The notes under the pieces are model-generated. The model ran no database searches and had not been told where the DNA came from. It saw only the letters and a program-made list of their open reading frames with translations. From contig CAVXFB010000002.1 in assembly GCA_963760935.1 (NCBI GenBank), forward strand, positions 310,001-374,000: DNA of 64,000 nucleotides. The letters are read 5' to 3'. A program made the translations under genes and the position numbers. The stretch comes from CAVXFB01 sp963760935. GTDB lineage: Bacteria; Planctomycetota; Planctomycetia; Pirellulales; Thermoguttaceae. Positions 54,004 to 61,807 of this stretch are shown one piece after another (position 1 is the stretch's first letter; every line of letters begins with the position of its first letter).

Positions 54004-55245
54004 GTGGAACGGCCGGATCATCAGCGAGTTGTGATTACCGGCGTGGGACTGACCGCGCCGAATGGAAACTCGTTGCCCGAGTTCCGCGAGGCGCTGCTGA
54101 ATGGCCGTAGCGGCGTATCGGCGTATGATATCCGCTACTTCGGCCCAACCCTGGCCGGCGTCTGCAACTTCGACGAACTTCGCTACCAGAAACGCAAGGA
54201 AGTGCGGCGCGGCACCCGCGCCGGCGGCATCGGCGTCTTCTGCGCCCATGAGGCCGTGGCCGACGCCGGCCTCGACTGGGAAAACGTCGACCGTTCGACC
54301 GTCGGCATCTATGTCGGCGTCACCGAACACGGAAACGTCGAGACCGAGAACGAGATTTTTCTCCTCAAAGGCTACGACTACGACATTCAGTACTGGTCGC
54401 ACCACCACAACCCCCGCACGGTAGCCAACAACCCGGCCGGCGAGATCTCGCTGAACATGGGCATCACCGGGCCGCATTACACGCTCGGCGCCGCCTGTGC
54501 CGCCGGCAATGCCGGCGTGATCCAAGGCGTGCAAATGCTGCGGCTGGGCGACTGCGACATCGCCCTTTGCGGCGGCGTCTCGGAAAGCATTCACACCTTC
54601 GGGATCTTCGCCAGTTTCAGCAGCCAGGGAGCACTGGCCAAGCACGACGATCCGGCCAAGGCCTCGCGTCCGTTCGATGTCGATCGCAATGGAATCGTTG
54701 TGGCCGAAGGCGGCTGCTTGTTCGTGTTGGAGCGGCTTACGGACGCCCGGGCCCGCGGCGCGAAGATCTACGGCGAGGTGGCCGGCTACGCGATCAACAG
54801 CGATGCCACCGACTTTGTTCTGCCCGACCCCGATCGACAGGCGGAGTGCATCAATCTCGCCCTGCGCCGGGCCGGACTTGTGGCCGACGACATTGACATT
54901 GTCAGCACGCACGCCACCGGCACGACCTCGGGCGATGCTCAGGAGTGCCAAGCCTTGCGTAAGGTTTGGGGCCACAACGGGCATCACACCGCGCTGAACA
55001 ACACAAAGAGCTTCATCGGCCATGCAATGGGTGCCGCCGGCGCCTTGGAACTGGCCGGAAACCTGCCGGCCTTCGACGACGGCGTCTGCCACCCCACGAT
55101 CAATCTCGACCGGCTTGACCCCGAATGCGAGGTGCCGGGCCTCGTGCCGAACCAGCCGCGTGAATTGGGCGAAGTGACCGCCATCCTGAACAATTCCTTT
55201 GGTATGCTGGGCATCAACTCAGCGGTAATTGTACGAAGAATTTAG
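54004..55245 (+). CDS. beta-ketoacyl-ACP synthase (FabF-like)
   Basis: Condensing enzyme that elongates an acyl chain with malonyl-ACP, 413 residues. The catalytic triad is visible: Cys165 in LGAACAAGNAG, His303 in STHATGTTSGD and His340 in SFIGHAMGAAG. The N-terminus RVVITGVGLTAPNG is standard. GTG at 54004 is chosen because the KAS fold begins there; a longer upstream frame has no family character. Divergent features such as TEHGNVETENEIFLLKGYDY suggest a specialised rather than housekeeping KAS. It heads a cluster with its own ACP, two CrtI-like enzymes, FabZ and FabI. Confidence 0.9.
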   Translation: MERPDHQRVVITGVGLTAPNGNSLPEFREALLNGRSGVSAYDIRYFGPTLAGVCNFDELRYQKRKEVRRGTRAGGIGVFCAHEAVADAGLDWENVDRSTVGIYVGVTEHGNVETENEIFLLKGYDYDIQYWSHHHNPRTVANNPAGEISLNMGITGPHYTLGAACAAGNAGVIQGVQMLRLGDCDIALCGGVSESIHTFGIFASFSSQGALAKHDDPAKASRPFDVDRNGIVVAEGGCLFVLERLTDARARGAKIYGEVAGYAINSDATDFVLPDPDRQAECINLALRRAGLVADDIDIVSTHATGTTSGDAQECQALRKVWGHNGHHTALNNTKSFIGHAMGAAGALELAGNLPAFDDGVCHPTINLDRLDPECEVPGLVPNQPRELGEVTAILNNSFGMLGINSAVIVRRI

Positions 55246-55280
55246 GGGGTGCGTGCGACACACCCACAACGATAAGCCGC

Positions 55281-55297
55281 GATGCGTCTCACGCATC
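55281..55297. repeat. 17-bp palindrome between KAS and ACP genes
   Basis: GATGCGTCTCACGCATC is a perfect 8-bp stem (one central base) in the 78-bp gap before the ACP gene. It belongs to the same palindrome group as those near 18833-18882. It may shape the relative expression of the two genes or be a passive repeat. Confidence 0.5.
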
Positions 55298-55323
55298 GTA
55301 CGAAGATAATGGGAGAGCAAGCC

Positions 55324-55584
55324 ATGACGGCAGAGGAGATACGAGTGGCGGTCATTGAAATTTTGGCCGACATTGCGCCCGACGAGGACCTAAGCGACGT
55401 GAAGGACGATGTCCCGTTCCGCGAGCAGCTAGAACTCGACAGCATGGACTTCCTCGACATCGTCATGGAACTGCGGAAACGTTATCGGATCCAGATTCCA
55501 GAAACCGAATATCCCGAGTTGAACAGCCTCAGCAGCACGGTGCGATACCTTGAACCGCGCATGAAGGAAGTCGTGAAGAAGTAG
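55324..55584 (+). CDS. acyl carrier protein
   Basis: Small acidic carrier of 86 residues. The phosphopantetheine Ser lies in QLELDSMDFLDIVMELRKRY, a variant of the DSL motif with Met after Ser. ATG at 55324, with GGGAGAGC upstream, is preferred; an earlier ATG at 55309 is possible. Located between a KAS and a CrtI-like gene, it is probably a dedicated carrier for this pathway and not the housekeeping AcpP, which normally sits with fabD/fabG/fabF. The longer C-terminal part (SSTVRYLEPRMKEVVKK) is typical of specialised ACPs. Confidence 0.9.
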   Translation: MTAEEIRVAVIEILADIAPDEDLSDVKDDVPFREQLELDSMDFLDIVMELRKRYRIQIPETEYPELNSLSSTVRYLEPRMKEVVKK

Positions 55585-55697
55585 GGGACGGAGTGGCCGG
55601 CGGCGAGTGAACGGATGCTTTTCGCCAGGAGAGCTGGGCGGCTCGCCGCCGATTAGTTTTGCCAATCAGCGAACACTCGGACCGCTCGCCACGCGCC

Positions 55698-57071
55698 ATG
55701 TACGACACGATAATTATCGGCGCCGGCATGTCAGGCTTGGCGGCTGGTATCCGCTTGGCCCATTTCGGTCAGCGCGTCTGCATTCTGGAGCGGCACAGCG
55801 CGATCGGCGGGCTCAATTCGTTCTATCGCCAACGCGGTCGCACGTTCGATGTTGGCCTGCATGCCGTGACCAACTATGCTCCGAAAGGGACGCGCACCGG
55901 TCCCTTGGCCCGCCTGCTGCGACAGTTGCGCATCACGTGGGAGGAATGGGCGTTGGCGCCGCAGCTTACCTCCGCCATTCGATTCCCCGACGCCACGCTG
56001 CGATTTTCCAACAACATCGAATTGCTCGAAAGCGAGGTGCGGCGTCTGTTTCCCCGCCAGACCGATAATTTTCGCCGCCTGCTGGCCGAGTTGCCGGAGT
56101 ACGATCAATTTGGCCAGACTGGCCCCAACCCATCGGCTCGCGAGGTGGTGGGCCGCATCATCGATGATCCCTTGCTGCGGGAAATGCTGTTTTGCCCGAT
56201 CCTCTTCTACGGCGGCGCCCGCGAACACGATATCGACTTCGACCAGTTCAGCATCCTCTTTCGCTCGGTCTTTCTGGAAGGGCTGGCCCGACCGCTGGCC
56301 GGAATCCAGATGATCCTCAAGATGTTAGTCCGCCGCTTCAAGGACCTCGGCGGTGAACTGCGGCTTCGGGCCGCCGTGGCCGAAATCGTGGTTCGCGACA
56401 ATGCGGTGCAAAAAGTGACATTGGAGGACGGCACGGAGATCGAAGGTCGCAACGTCCTCTCGTCGGCCGGCTGGACCGAAACGATGCGACTGTGCGACAG
56501 CGGGCATACCGAAGAACAGGCTCCGGCCGGACGGCTTTCGTTTGTCGAGGCGATCTCGGTTCTCAACGCCCAGCCGCGCGCGCTCGGCTACGACCAAACC
56601 ATCGTCTTCTTCAATGATTCGGACAAGTTTCACTATGAGAAGCCGGCCGGGCTGGCCGATTTCCGCAGCGGCACGATCTGCTCGCCCAATAACTTCGCCT
56701 ATGCCGAGCCGCTTCGCGAAGGCGTCATGCGGATTTCCGCCCTGGCCAATTATGACCGCTGGGCTGCACTCGACGCCGACGCGTATCGCCTGGCGAAGCT
56801 CCGCTGCTACGACGAGATGGCAGCCGCGGCCGTGCGCTTCGTGCCCGACTTCCGCAGCGCCGTGATCGACACGGATCTGTTCACACCGCTGACGATTCAC
56901 CGCTTCACCGGACATGCCAACGGCGCCGTCTACGGCTCGACGCAAAAGCGCCCCGACGGCACTACGCACCTGAAGAATCTCTACATCTGCGGCAACGACC
57001 AGGGCCTGGTCGGCATCGTCGGCACGATTATCAGCGGCATCAGCATCGCCAACCGGCACTTGTTGAAGTAG
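55698..57071 (+). CDS. phytoene-desaturase-like FAD oxidoreductase, copy 1
   Basis: Amine-oxidase/CrtI-superfamily flavoprotein of 457 residues. FAD-binding motif TIIIGAGMSGLAAGIRLAHF and the flavin contact IGGLNSFYRQRGRTFDVGLH; the C-terminal FAD motif is NLYICGNDQGLVGIVGTIIS. It probably desaturates, saturates or isomerises a long lipophilic chain. ATG at 55698 starts the Rossmann fold directly. A second related gene follows after a toxin-antitoxin pair. Such enzymes act on polyisoprenoids in carotenoid pathways, but the KAS/ACP/FabZ/FabI neighbours point to an acyl chain bound to ACP. Exact chemistry is unknown. Confidence 0.85.
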   Translation: MYDTIIIGAGMSGLAAGIRLAHFGQRVCILERHSAIGGLNSFYRQRGRTFDVGLHAVTNYAPKGTRTGPLARLLRQLRITWEEWALAPQLTSAIRFPDATLRFSNNIELLESEVRRLFPRQTDNFRRLLAELPEYDQFGQTGPNPSAREVVGRIIDDPLLREMLFCPILFYGGAREHDIDFDQFSILFRSVFLEGLARPLAGIQMILKMLVRRFKDLGGELRLRAAVAEIVVRDNAVQKVTLEDGTEIEGRNVLSSAGWTETMRLCDSGHTEEQAPAGRLSFVEAISVLNAQPRALGYDQTIVFFNDSDKFHYEKPAGLADFRSGTICSPNNFAYAEPLREGVMRISALANYDRWAALDADAYRLAKLRCYDEMAAAAVRFVPDFRSAVIDTDLFTPLTIHRFTGHANGAVYGSTQKRPDGTTHLKNLYICGNDQGLVGIVGTIISGISIANRHLLK

Positions 57072-57286
57072 GCGGGAGACGCCGTAACTGGCGGCGGAGA
57101 ACGCGCCATCATGGATTCGGCCATGATCGAGAAGGCTGTAGATATGCTGCTGGAGGCCGCGTTGGTGGGCGAAGCGAACCAGACAAGGTTGACACGAAGG
57201 ACTGACTGTAAATCCCGCGCCCCGTGCCAATTGGGCAGGCGGGGTGCGAGTTGACGAAACACGCTAGCTGTCCTTATAATAACCGC

Positions 57287-57481
57287 ATGAAGACCCTTTG
57301 CGTCGAATGTCCCGACGAGCTTGCGGATCGCCTTGAGGTTCTTGTACGCGACGGTTGGGTTGCCGACCAGCAGCAGGCTGTCATCGAAGCGCTGCGTCGA
57401 TTCCTGGATTCCCACCGTCCCGAATTGACCGAATCCCAGATCCTTGCCGACGTGGAGTGGGGCCTCCATGGCAACGACTGA
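57287..57481 (+). CDS. antitoxin of a PIN-type toxin-antitoxin pair
   Basis: Short protein of 64 residues, RHH-like: MKTLCVECPDELADRLEVLV, then DQQQAVIEALRRFLDSHRPE. The ending ILADVEWGLHGND is rich in acidic and aromatic residues as in antitoxin tails that block the nuclease. The stop overlaps the start of the PIN-domain gene by 14 bases, the classical arrangement. The pair interrupts the fatty-acid cluster between the two flavoprotein genes. Confidence 0.75.
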   Translation: MKTLCVECPDELADRLEVLVRDGWVADQQQAVIEALRRFLDSHRPELTESQILADVEWGLHGND

Positions 57482-57974
57482 GGCACAGGTGGTCGCAGAT
57501 GCCGGCCCAATCATTCATCTGGACGAACTTGGCTGTCTTGATCTGCTGGGCGATTTGGGCGCCATTATATTGCCACGTGTCGTATGGGCTGAAATAACTG
57601 CCCATCGACCTGATCTCTGCCTTGATCAGTTGGCCAATGCTCAGCTTTCTGATGCGCTGGGTAATCCATCCGAACGCCTCATATCGCTGAGCAATTCCTT
57701 TGCTCTTGGCGACGGCGAACGAGCCGCGATCCGGCTGGTGGAGAAATTGTCCGCGAAGCTGTTTCTTTGCGACGACGCGGCCGCCCGCCTTGCTGCCGAA
57801 TCCTTGGGTTTCACTGTGCGTGGCACGCTGGGGATTTTGGTGCGATCAATACGCGTCGGGAAGCGGACGCGGGCGGAAGTCCTTTTCATCTTGCAACAAC
57901 TCCCGCAGCGATCGTCCTTACACGTCTCTCGTCAACTACTAGGCAAAATCATCGCCGGGGTCGAAAATGAGTAG
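57468..57974 (+). CDS. PIN-domain toxin (DUF3368 type)
   Basis: Predicted ribonuclease toxin of 168 residues. PIN-fold acidic residues lie in VVADAGPIIHLDELGCLDLL (first Asp), RVVWAEI (Glu), GDGERAAIRL (Glu) and LFLCDDAAARLAAESLGF (Asp pair); VRGTLGILVRSI matches the DUF3368 ending. ATG at 57468, internal to the end of the antitoxin gene, is preferred; another ATG lies at 57444. Members usually cleave RNA and are blocked by the antitoxin. The pair appears acquired separately from the surrounding lipid genes. Confidence 0.82.
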   Translation: MATTEAQVVADAGPIIHLDELGCLDLLGDLGAIILPRVVWAEITAHRPDLCLDQLANAQLSDALGNPSERLISLSNSFALGDGERAAIRLVEKLSAKLFLCDDAAARLAAESLGFTVRGTLGILVRSIRVGKRTRAEVLFILQQLPQRSSLHVSRQLLGKIIAGVENE

Positions 57975-58026
57975 CCACAGCAACGCCACGATGGACCGAT
58001 GATTGCATTCGAACTCGGTGTCCCTT

Positions 58027-59442
58027 ATGCAAACTGAGCCACTCCCGCAGCTCCGCGATCACTACGACGTCGTCGTTATCGGCGGCGGCTTGGGCGGCAT
58101 GACGGCTGCCAATGTCTTGGCCCGGGCTGGCCGCTCTGTGCTGCTGGCTGAGCAGCATTACAAACTCGGCGGGTTGGCCACTTGGTTCCACCGCCGAGGG
58201 CATGTCTTCGACGTGGCCTTGCACGGCTTTCCCGTCGGCATGATCAAGAGCTGCCGCCGCTATTGGACGAGCGAAATCGCCGACTCGATCGTGCAGTTGA
58301 AGGACATCCGCTTCGACAATCCGATGTTCTCGCTATCCACGACGTTTGATCGGCAGGATTTCACGCGGCTGCTGGTCGAGCGGTTTCAGGTGCCACCGGA
58401 GAATGTGACGGCGTTTTTTGACGCCGCTCGCGACATGAACTTCTACGACGATCAGGCGACAACCACCGGGCAGCTCTTCGAGCGATTCTTCCCGGGCCGC
58501 GCGGACGTCGTGCGGCTGTTGATGGAGCCGATCACGTACGCGAACGGATCGACGCTCGAAGATCCCGCCCTGACGTACGGCATCGTGTTCTCCAACTTCA
58601 TGTCGAAGGGCGTGTACACGTTCCAAGGTGGCACCGATCAATTGATTCGGTTGATGGAAGCCGATCTGCGCCACAGCGGCGTCGATATTTGCACACGCTG
58701 CTCGGTCGACAAGATCCGCGTCGCCGGCCGCCGAATTGAGGCGGTTATGCTTGATGGCCGCGAGGTGAAAACCCGAGCCGTCGTTTCCAACGCGAACTTG
58801 CTGGGCACGATCTTCAATCTGATTGGTTCCGACGCGTGGGATCGCGATTTTCTCGATCAAGCCCGGGCCGTGCGGCTGAACAACTCCAGCACGCAAGTCT
58901 ACATGGCGTTGAAGCCCGAGGCCGCGCTCGAGGAGAGCCAGTGCGGCGACCTCCTGTTCAGTTCCACCGCGCCGACCTTCCGCACCGACCTGTTGCTTAG
59001 CCGCAACGTCACCAGCCGCACCTATTCGTTCTATTATCCCAGAAGCCGGCCGACGCTGGGCCGGTGTGCCATCGTTGCCAGCACGAACGCCAATTACGAC
59101 GATTGGGCCGGCTTGCCGAGCGACGATTACGAAGCCGGTAAACGCGACCTGATCGCAGACACCTTGGCAGCCATTGAAAAATACGTGCCCGACATTCGCG
59201 ATCGTTTGGATTATGTCGAGGCCGCGACGCCGCTAACGTTCGAGCACTATACCAAGCACCTGGGCGGGGCCAGCTTCGGCACGAAGTTCGAGGGCTTGGC
59301 CGTCAGCCGCGCCCTGCCGGAGCAGATCGCCGGACTGTATCATGCCGGCAGCGTCGGCATCATCATGTCCGGATGGCTCGGGGCCGTCAATTACGGCGTC
59401 ATCGTCGCCAACGACGTCGACGCATTCCTCATGAAGGCATGA
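58027..59442 (+). CDS. phytoene-desaturase-like FAD oxidoreductase, copy 2
   Basis: Second CrtI-superfamily flavoprotein, 471 residues. FAD motif DVVVIGGGLGGMTAANVLAR and contact YKLGGLATWFHRRGHVFDVA; the C-terminal motif is LYHAGSVGIIMSGWLGAVNY. It is clearly related to but diverged from the copy at 55698-57071, so the two probably do different steps. The stop is one base before the FabZ start, indicating tight cotranscription. ATG at 58027 is preferred over a TTG at 58003. Confidence 0.85.
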   Translation: MQTEPLPQLRDHYDVVVIGGGLGGMTAANVLARAGRSVLLAEQHYKLGGLATWFHRRGHVFDVALHGFPVGMIKSCRRYWTSEIADSIVQLKDIRFDNPMFSLSTTFDRQDFTRLLVERFQVPPENVTAFFDAARDMNFYDDQATTTGQLFERFFPGRADVVRLLMEPITYANGSTLEDPALTYGIVFSNFMSKGVYTFQGGTDQLIRLMEADLRHSGVDICTRCSVDKIRVAGRRIEAVMLDGREVKTRAVVSNANLLGTIFNLIGSDAWDRDFLDQARAVRLNNSSTQVYMALKPEAALEESQCGDLLFSSTAPTFRTDLLLSRNVTSRTYSFYYPRSRPTLGRCAIVASTNANYDDWAGLPSDDYEAGKRDLIADTLAAIEKYVPDIRDRLDYVEAATPLTFEHYTKHLGGASFGTKFEGLAVSRALPEQIAGLYHAGSVGIIMSGWLGAVNYGVIVANDVDAFLMKA

Positions 59443-59443
59443 T

Positions 59444-59881
59444 ATGACCCACCAAGAAATCCTCGACGCCATCCCGCACCGCGACCCGTTCCTGCTGGTC
59501 GACGAAATCGTCGAGCAGACCGAAAAGCGGATCGTCGGGACAAAGACGTTTAGCGGCAAGGAATGGTTCTTCGCCGGCCATTTTCCCGGTCAGCCGATCG
59601 TTCCCGGCGTGTTGCTGTGCGAGGCGGCCATGCAGTGTGGCGCGATCTTGATGGCGCACATCTTTGCCAATGCTGCCGGCACGCTGCCCGTGGTCACGCG
59701 CATGAACGACGTGCGATTCAAGCGCATGGTGGCGCCCGGCGAGAAAATTGTCATGGAGGTGGAACTGAAGGAGCGACTTGCCAACCATTTCTACCTCGTG
59801 GCGCGATCTACGGTCGAAGGCAAGGTTGCCCTGAGATTAGAGTTTGCCTGCGCGGCCACCGAAGCCACTAAGAACGCCTAG
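59444..59881 (+). CDS. 3-hydroxyacyl-ACP dehydratase (FabZ-like)
   Basis: Hot-dog-fold dehydratase of 145 residues that removes water from 3-hydroxyacyl-ACP. The catalytic His is in FAGHFPGQPIVPGVLLCEAAMQ-like segment (His in AGHFPG, Glu in LLCEAAMQ). The N-terminus ILDAIPHRDPFLLVDEIVEQ is standard. It begins one base after the second flavoprotein and 52 bases before the FabI-like gene. A dedicated dehydratase next to a dedicated KAS and ACP supports an independent elongation cycle. Confidence 0.92.
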   Translation: MTHQEILDAIPHRDPFLLVDEIVEQTEKRIVGTKTFSGKEWFFAGHFPGQPIVPGVLLCEAAMQCGAILMAHIFANAAGTLPVVTRMNDVRFKRMVAPGEKIVMEVELKERLANHFYLVARSTVEGKVALRLEFACAATEATKNA

Positions 59882-59933
59882 GGATGACATTGTTCGTCGG
59901 TCAGCAATCCACTATCAACAGGCCCAGTTCTCG

Positions 59934-60734
59934 ATGGATTTCCTTCAGCTTACCAACAAATCGATTCTGATTTTCGGGGTGGCCAACCGGAAGAGCGTGG
60001 CGTGGCACATCGGCCGCGTTCTGACCGACGCCGGGGCGAAATGCGTCTACGTGGTGCAGAATGACGAAGTGCGGCAAAGCGTCGCGACTCTGCTCGGCGA
60101 TGCGGAGGTCTACGTCTGCGACGTCGAACAAGAACAGCACATCGCCCGGCTTCGCGACGCGCTCGCCAGCCAGGGACACACTTTCCACGGCATGGTCCAT
60201 TCATTGGCGTTCGCCGATTATTCGGCCGGTGTAAAGCCGTTTCACGAGACGCCGAGGAAGGCGTTCCTACAGGCACTTGATATCTCTTGTTTCTCGTTGA
60301 TCGCGCTCTCCAACGCGCTGAAGGACGTGCTCGCTCGTGACGCCTCGGTAGTGACGATCTCGATCTCGACCACGCAGATGGCCAGCGAGAGCTACGGCTA
60401 CATGGCCCCGATCAAGGCCGCCTTGGACAGCTCGCTCGCATTCCTGGCGAAGTCGTTCAGCCGCTTTTCGCAGATTCGCTTCAACGCCGTAGCGCCAGGC
60501 CTGCTGAAGACATCGGCCTCGGCCGGAATCCCCGGCTACGTCGACGCCTACCTCTATGCCGAACAGGTGATCCCGCGGAAACAGGCGGTGCGGACCGAAG
60601 AAGTGGCCCACACCGCCGCCTTCCTCCTCAGCCCGCGCTCGAGCGGCATCAACGCCCAGCGCCTGGTGATCGACGCCGGTATGTCGATCAACTATTTCGA
60701 CCGTGACCTGATCGAGCGAGCCATGCGGCCGTAG
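59934..60734 (+). CDS. enoyl-ACP reductase (FabI-like)
   Basis: NAD(P)H-dependent SDR of 266 residues that reduces the trans-2-enoyl-ACP. Cofactor motif ILIFGVANRKSVAWHIGRVL is the FabI-type glycine motif. The catalytic Tyr154 and Lys161 are spaced Y-x6-K in ESYGYMAPIKAAL. The ending VIDAGMSINYF is close to FabI. ATG at 59934 is selected by the cofactor motif; an upstream frame overlapping fabZ has no homology. It closes the cluster. No ketoreductase (FabG) is present, so this step must come from elsewhere or be skipped. Confidence 0.9.
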   Translation: MDFLQLTNKSILIFGVANRKSVAWHIGRVLTDAGAKCVYVVQNDEVRQSVATLLGDAEVYVCDVEQEQHIARLRDALASQGHTFHGMVHSLAFADYSAGVKPFHETPRKAFLQALDISCFSLIALSNALKDVLARDASVVTISISTTQMASESYGYMAPIKAALDSSLAFLAKSFSRFSQIRFNAVAPGLLKTSASAGIPGYVDAYLYAEQVIPRKQAVRTEEVAHTAAFLLSPRSSGINAQRLVIDAGMSINYFDRDLIERAMRP

Positions 60735-60810
60735 GACGAAGGGCACTGAAAATATTAGATCATCTATTTTTCCGTTGACCTAGCATTCAAGCTGGAGTAG
60801 GATTGAAGGG

Positions 60811-61077
60811 ATGCCTTGGAGAGTCGTCGAATCGCGCTCGCTCGCTAAACAGGTCGAGCGGTCTCCCAGGGAGATTCAACAGCGGTATGTCGTCTGGCGG
60901 CACAGAGTAGAACAGGAGGGTCCGGAACTTGGTGGCGGATACCGAGTCCACAAACTTCGCGGCAACCGAAAGGGTGAAATGGCGGCCCGCCTGAACCGCC
61001 AATGGAGGGTCATCTTTACCGTGCTCCACGATGAATTGATCGTGCATGCGATTGAACTTACGCCGCACAAATATTAG
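60811..61077 (+). CDS. RelE/HigB-like toxin
   Basis: Protein of 88 residues with the RelE/ParE fold: RSLAKQVERSPREIQQRY, then VHKLRGNRKGEMAARLNRQW and VIFTVLHDELIVHAIELTPH. Such toxins cleave mRNA on the ribosome. The toxin gene comes first and the HTH partner second, the order of HigBA modules. The preceding stretch is AT-rich and may contain the autoregulated promoter. Confidence 0.82.
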   Translation: MPWRVVESRSLAKQVERSPREIQQRYVVWRHRVEQEGPELGGGYRVHKLRGNRKGEMAARLNRQWRVIFTVLHDELIVHAIELTPHKY

Positions 61078-61089
61078 AGGGTGTCGAAC

Positions 61090-61476
61090 ATGGCTTCGGT
61101 TCTTTCTCCCAAAGTGATTCGCCAGATAGAGCGAGGCATCCGCGCCGGGCGTTGCCTGACTGTCGTGCCGGATGCCAAGGGCGCCGCGTGCGTGATGGAA
61201 AGCGACCAATTGCTAAGCCGGGAGGAGTCGGACGCGTTTCTCAGTCGCATCGAACAGCCGACGCCGGGCACTTATCTGGATATGTTTATATGGGAGTTCG
61301 CTGACGGCAGCGTGAAGCGTTTTGCCGAAAAGGTGAACTACCACCCCAATCGCATCTCGTCGCTCAAATCGTCGACCCGACCGATCTCGCCACGGCTCTT
61401 TCGCCGCATGACCGGCGCGTACAAACTTGGTCCGAAAGAACGCGAGTTTTGGGGCAAAGCGCTGTTGGGTATCTGA
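61090..61476 (+). CDS. HTH-type antitoxin partner
   Basis: Protein of 128 residues. The C-terminal half has an XRE-like helix-turn-helix (GSVKRFAEKVNYHPNRISSL, then KSSTRPISPRLFRRM). The N-terminal part (VIRQIERGIRAGRCLTVVPD) is predicted to be the toxin-neutralising or dimerisation region. The stop of the toxin and AGAGG at 61076-61080 lie just before; ATG at 61090 fits that ribosome site, while GTG at 61081 is an alternative. It should repress the operon by binding upstream of 60811. Confidence 0.72.
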   Translation: MASVLSPKVIRQIERGIRAGRCLTVVPDAKGAACVMESDQLLSREESDAFLSRIEQPTPGTYLDMFIWEFADGSVKRFAEKVNYHPNRISSLKSSTRPISPRLFRRMTGAYKLGPKEREFWGKALLGI

Positions 61477-61807
61477 CCATTGCCAACGATCGGCAAAAAC
61501 CGAGTCGGTTTAGGCCGAGAATGGGCCAGTAGCGGGCGAATTGCAGTGCTGTGGCAGTGCGCAGGGGGCCCCAATCGCGGTAAATCTTGCCCATACCAGG
61601 CCGGTCGCCTGCCCGGCTTGGAGACACTTACCTCCCGCTCGCCGCCGCACCGGTTTTGGCCAGGGGCCCCGACTGAGCCGATACCCCACTTCCAGGCCAA
61701 AAAGCTGACTTCAAATCGCCGTCTTGAAGCCACTAAAGCCTGTCGCCGTCGGGAGTTAACGCAGACTTCAAAACTTCAGCACCTCTAAGAGAAAAATGAG
61801 TCTCTAT
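61477..61807. other. gene-free region with TTGAAGTC-type repeats, left of IS4
   Basis: About 330 bases without a convincing protein. The last 100 bases hold several copies of AGACTTCAA and its complement (61706-61714, 61722-61729, 61763-61771, 61772-61779 in partial form). These continue on the other side of the IS4 element, showing that it landed inside a repeat field. Confidence 0.5.
61799..61807 (+). repeat. 9-bp target duplication, left
   Basis: AGTCTCTAT precedes the left end of the IS4 element and is repeated exactly at 63136-63144. Confidence 0.85.

Noticed and set aside
53917..55092. Minus-strand open frame of 391 residues over the KAS gene
   Set aside because: Antisense of a protein with a complete catalytic triad; Ala/Gly/Val/Asp composition is that of a shadow.
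57180..57260. Possible tRNA-like stretch (GACTGTAAATCCCGC and a GC stem)
   Set aside because: An anticodon-loop-like string is present but no acceptor stem, D-arm or T-loop could be paired.
54004..60734. Calling the lipid cluster a ladderane pathway
   Set aside because: Only a general resemblance in gene content is visible; no radical SAM enzymes or other anammox markers are present, so the claim is kept as a comparison only.
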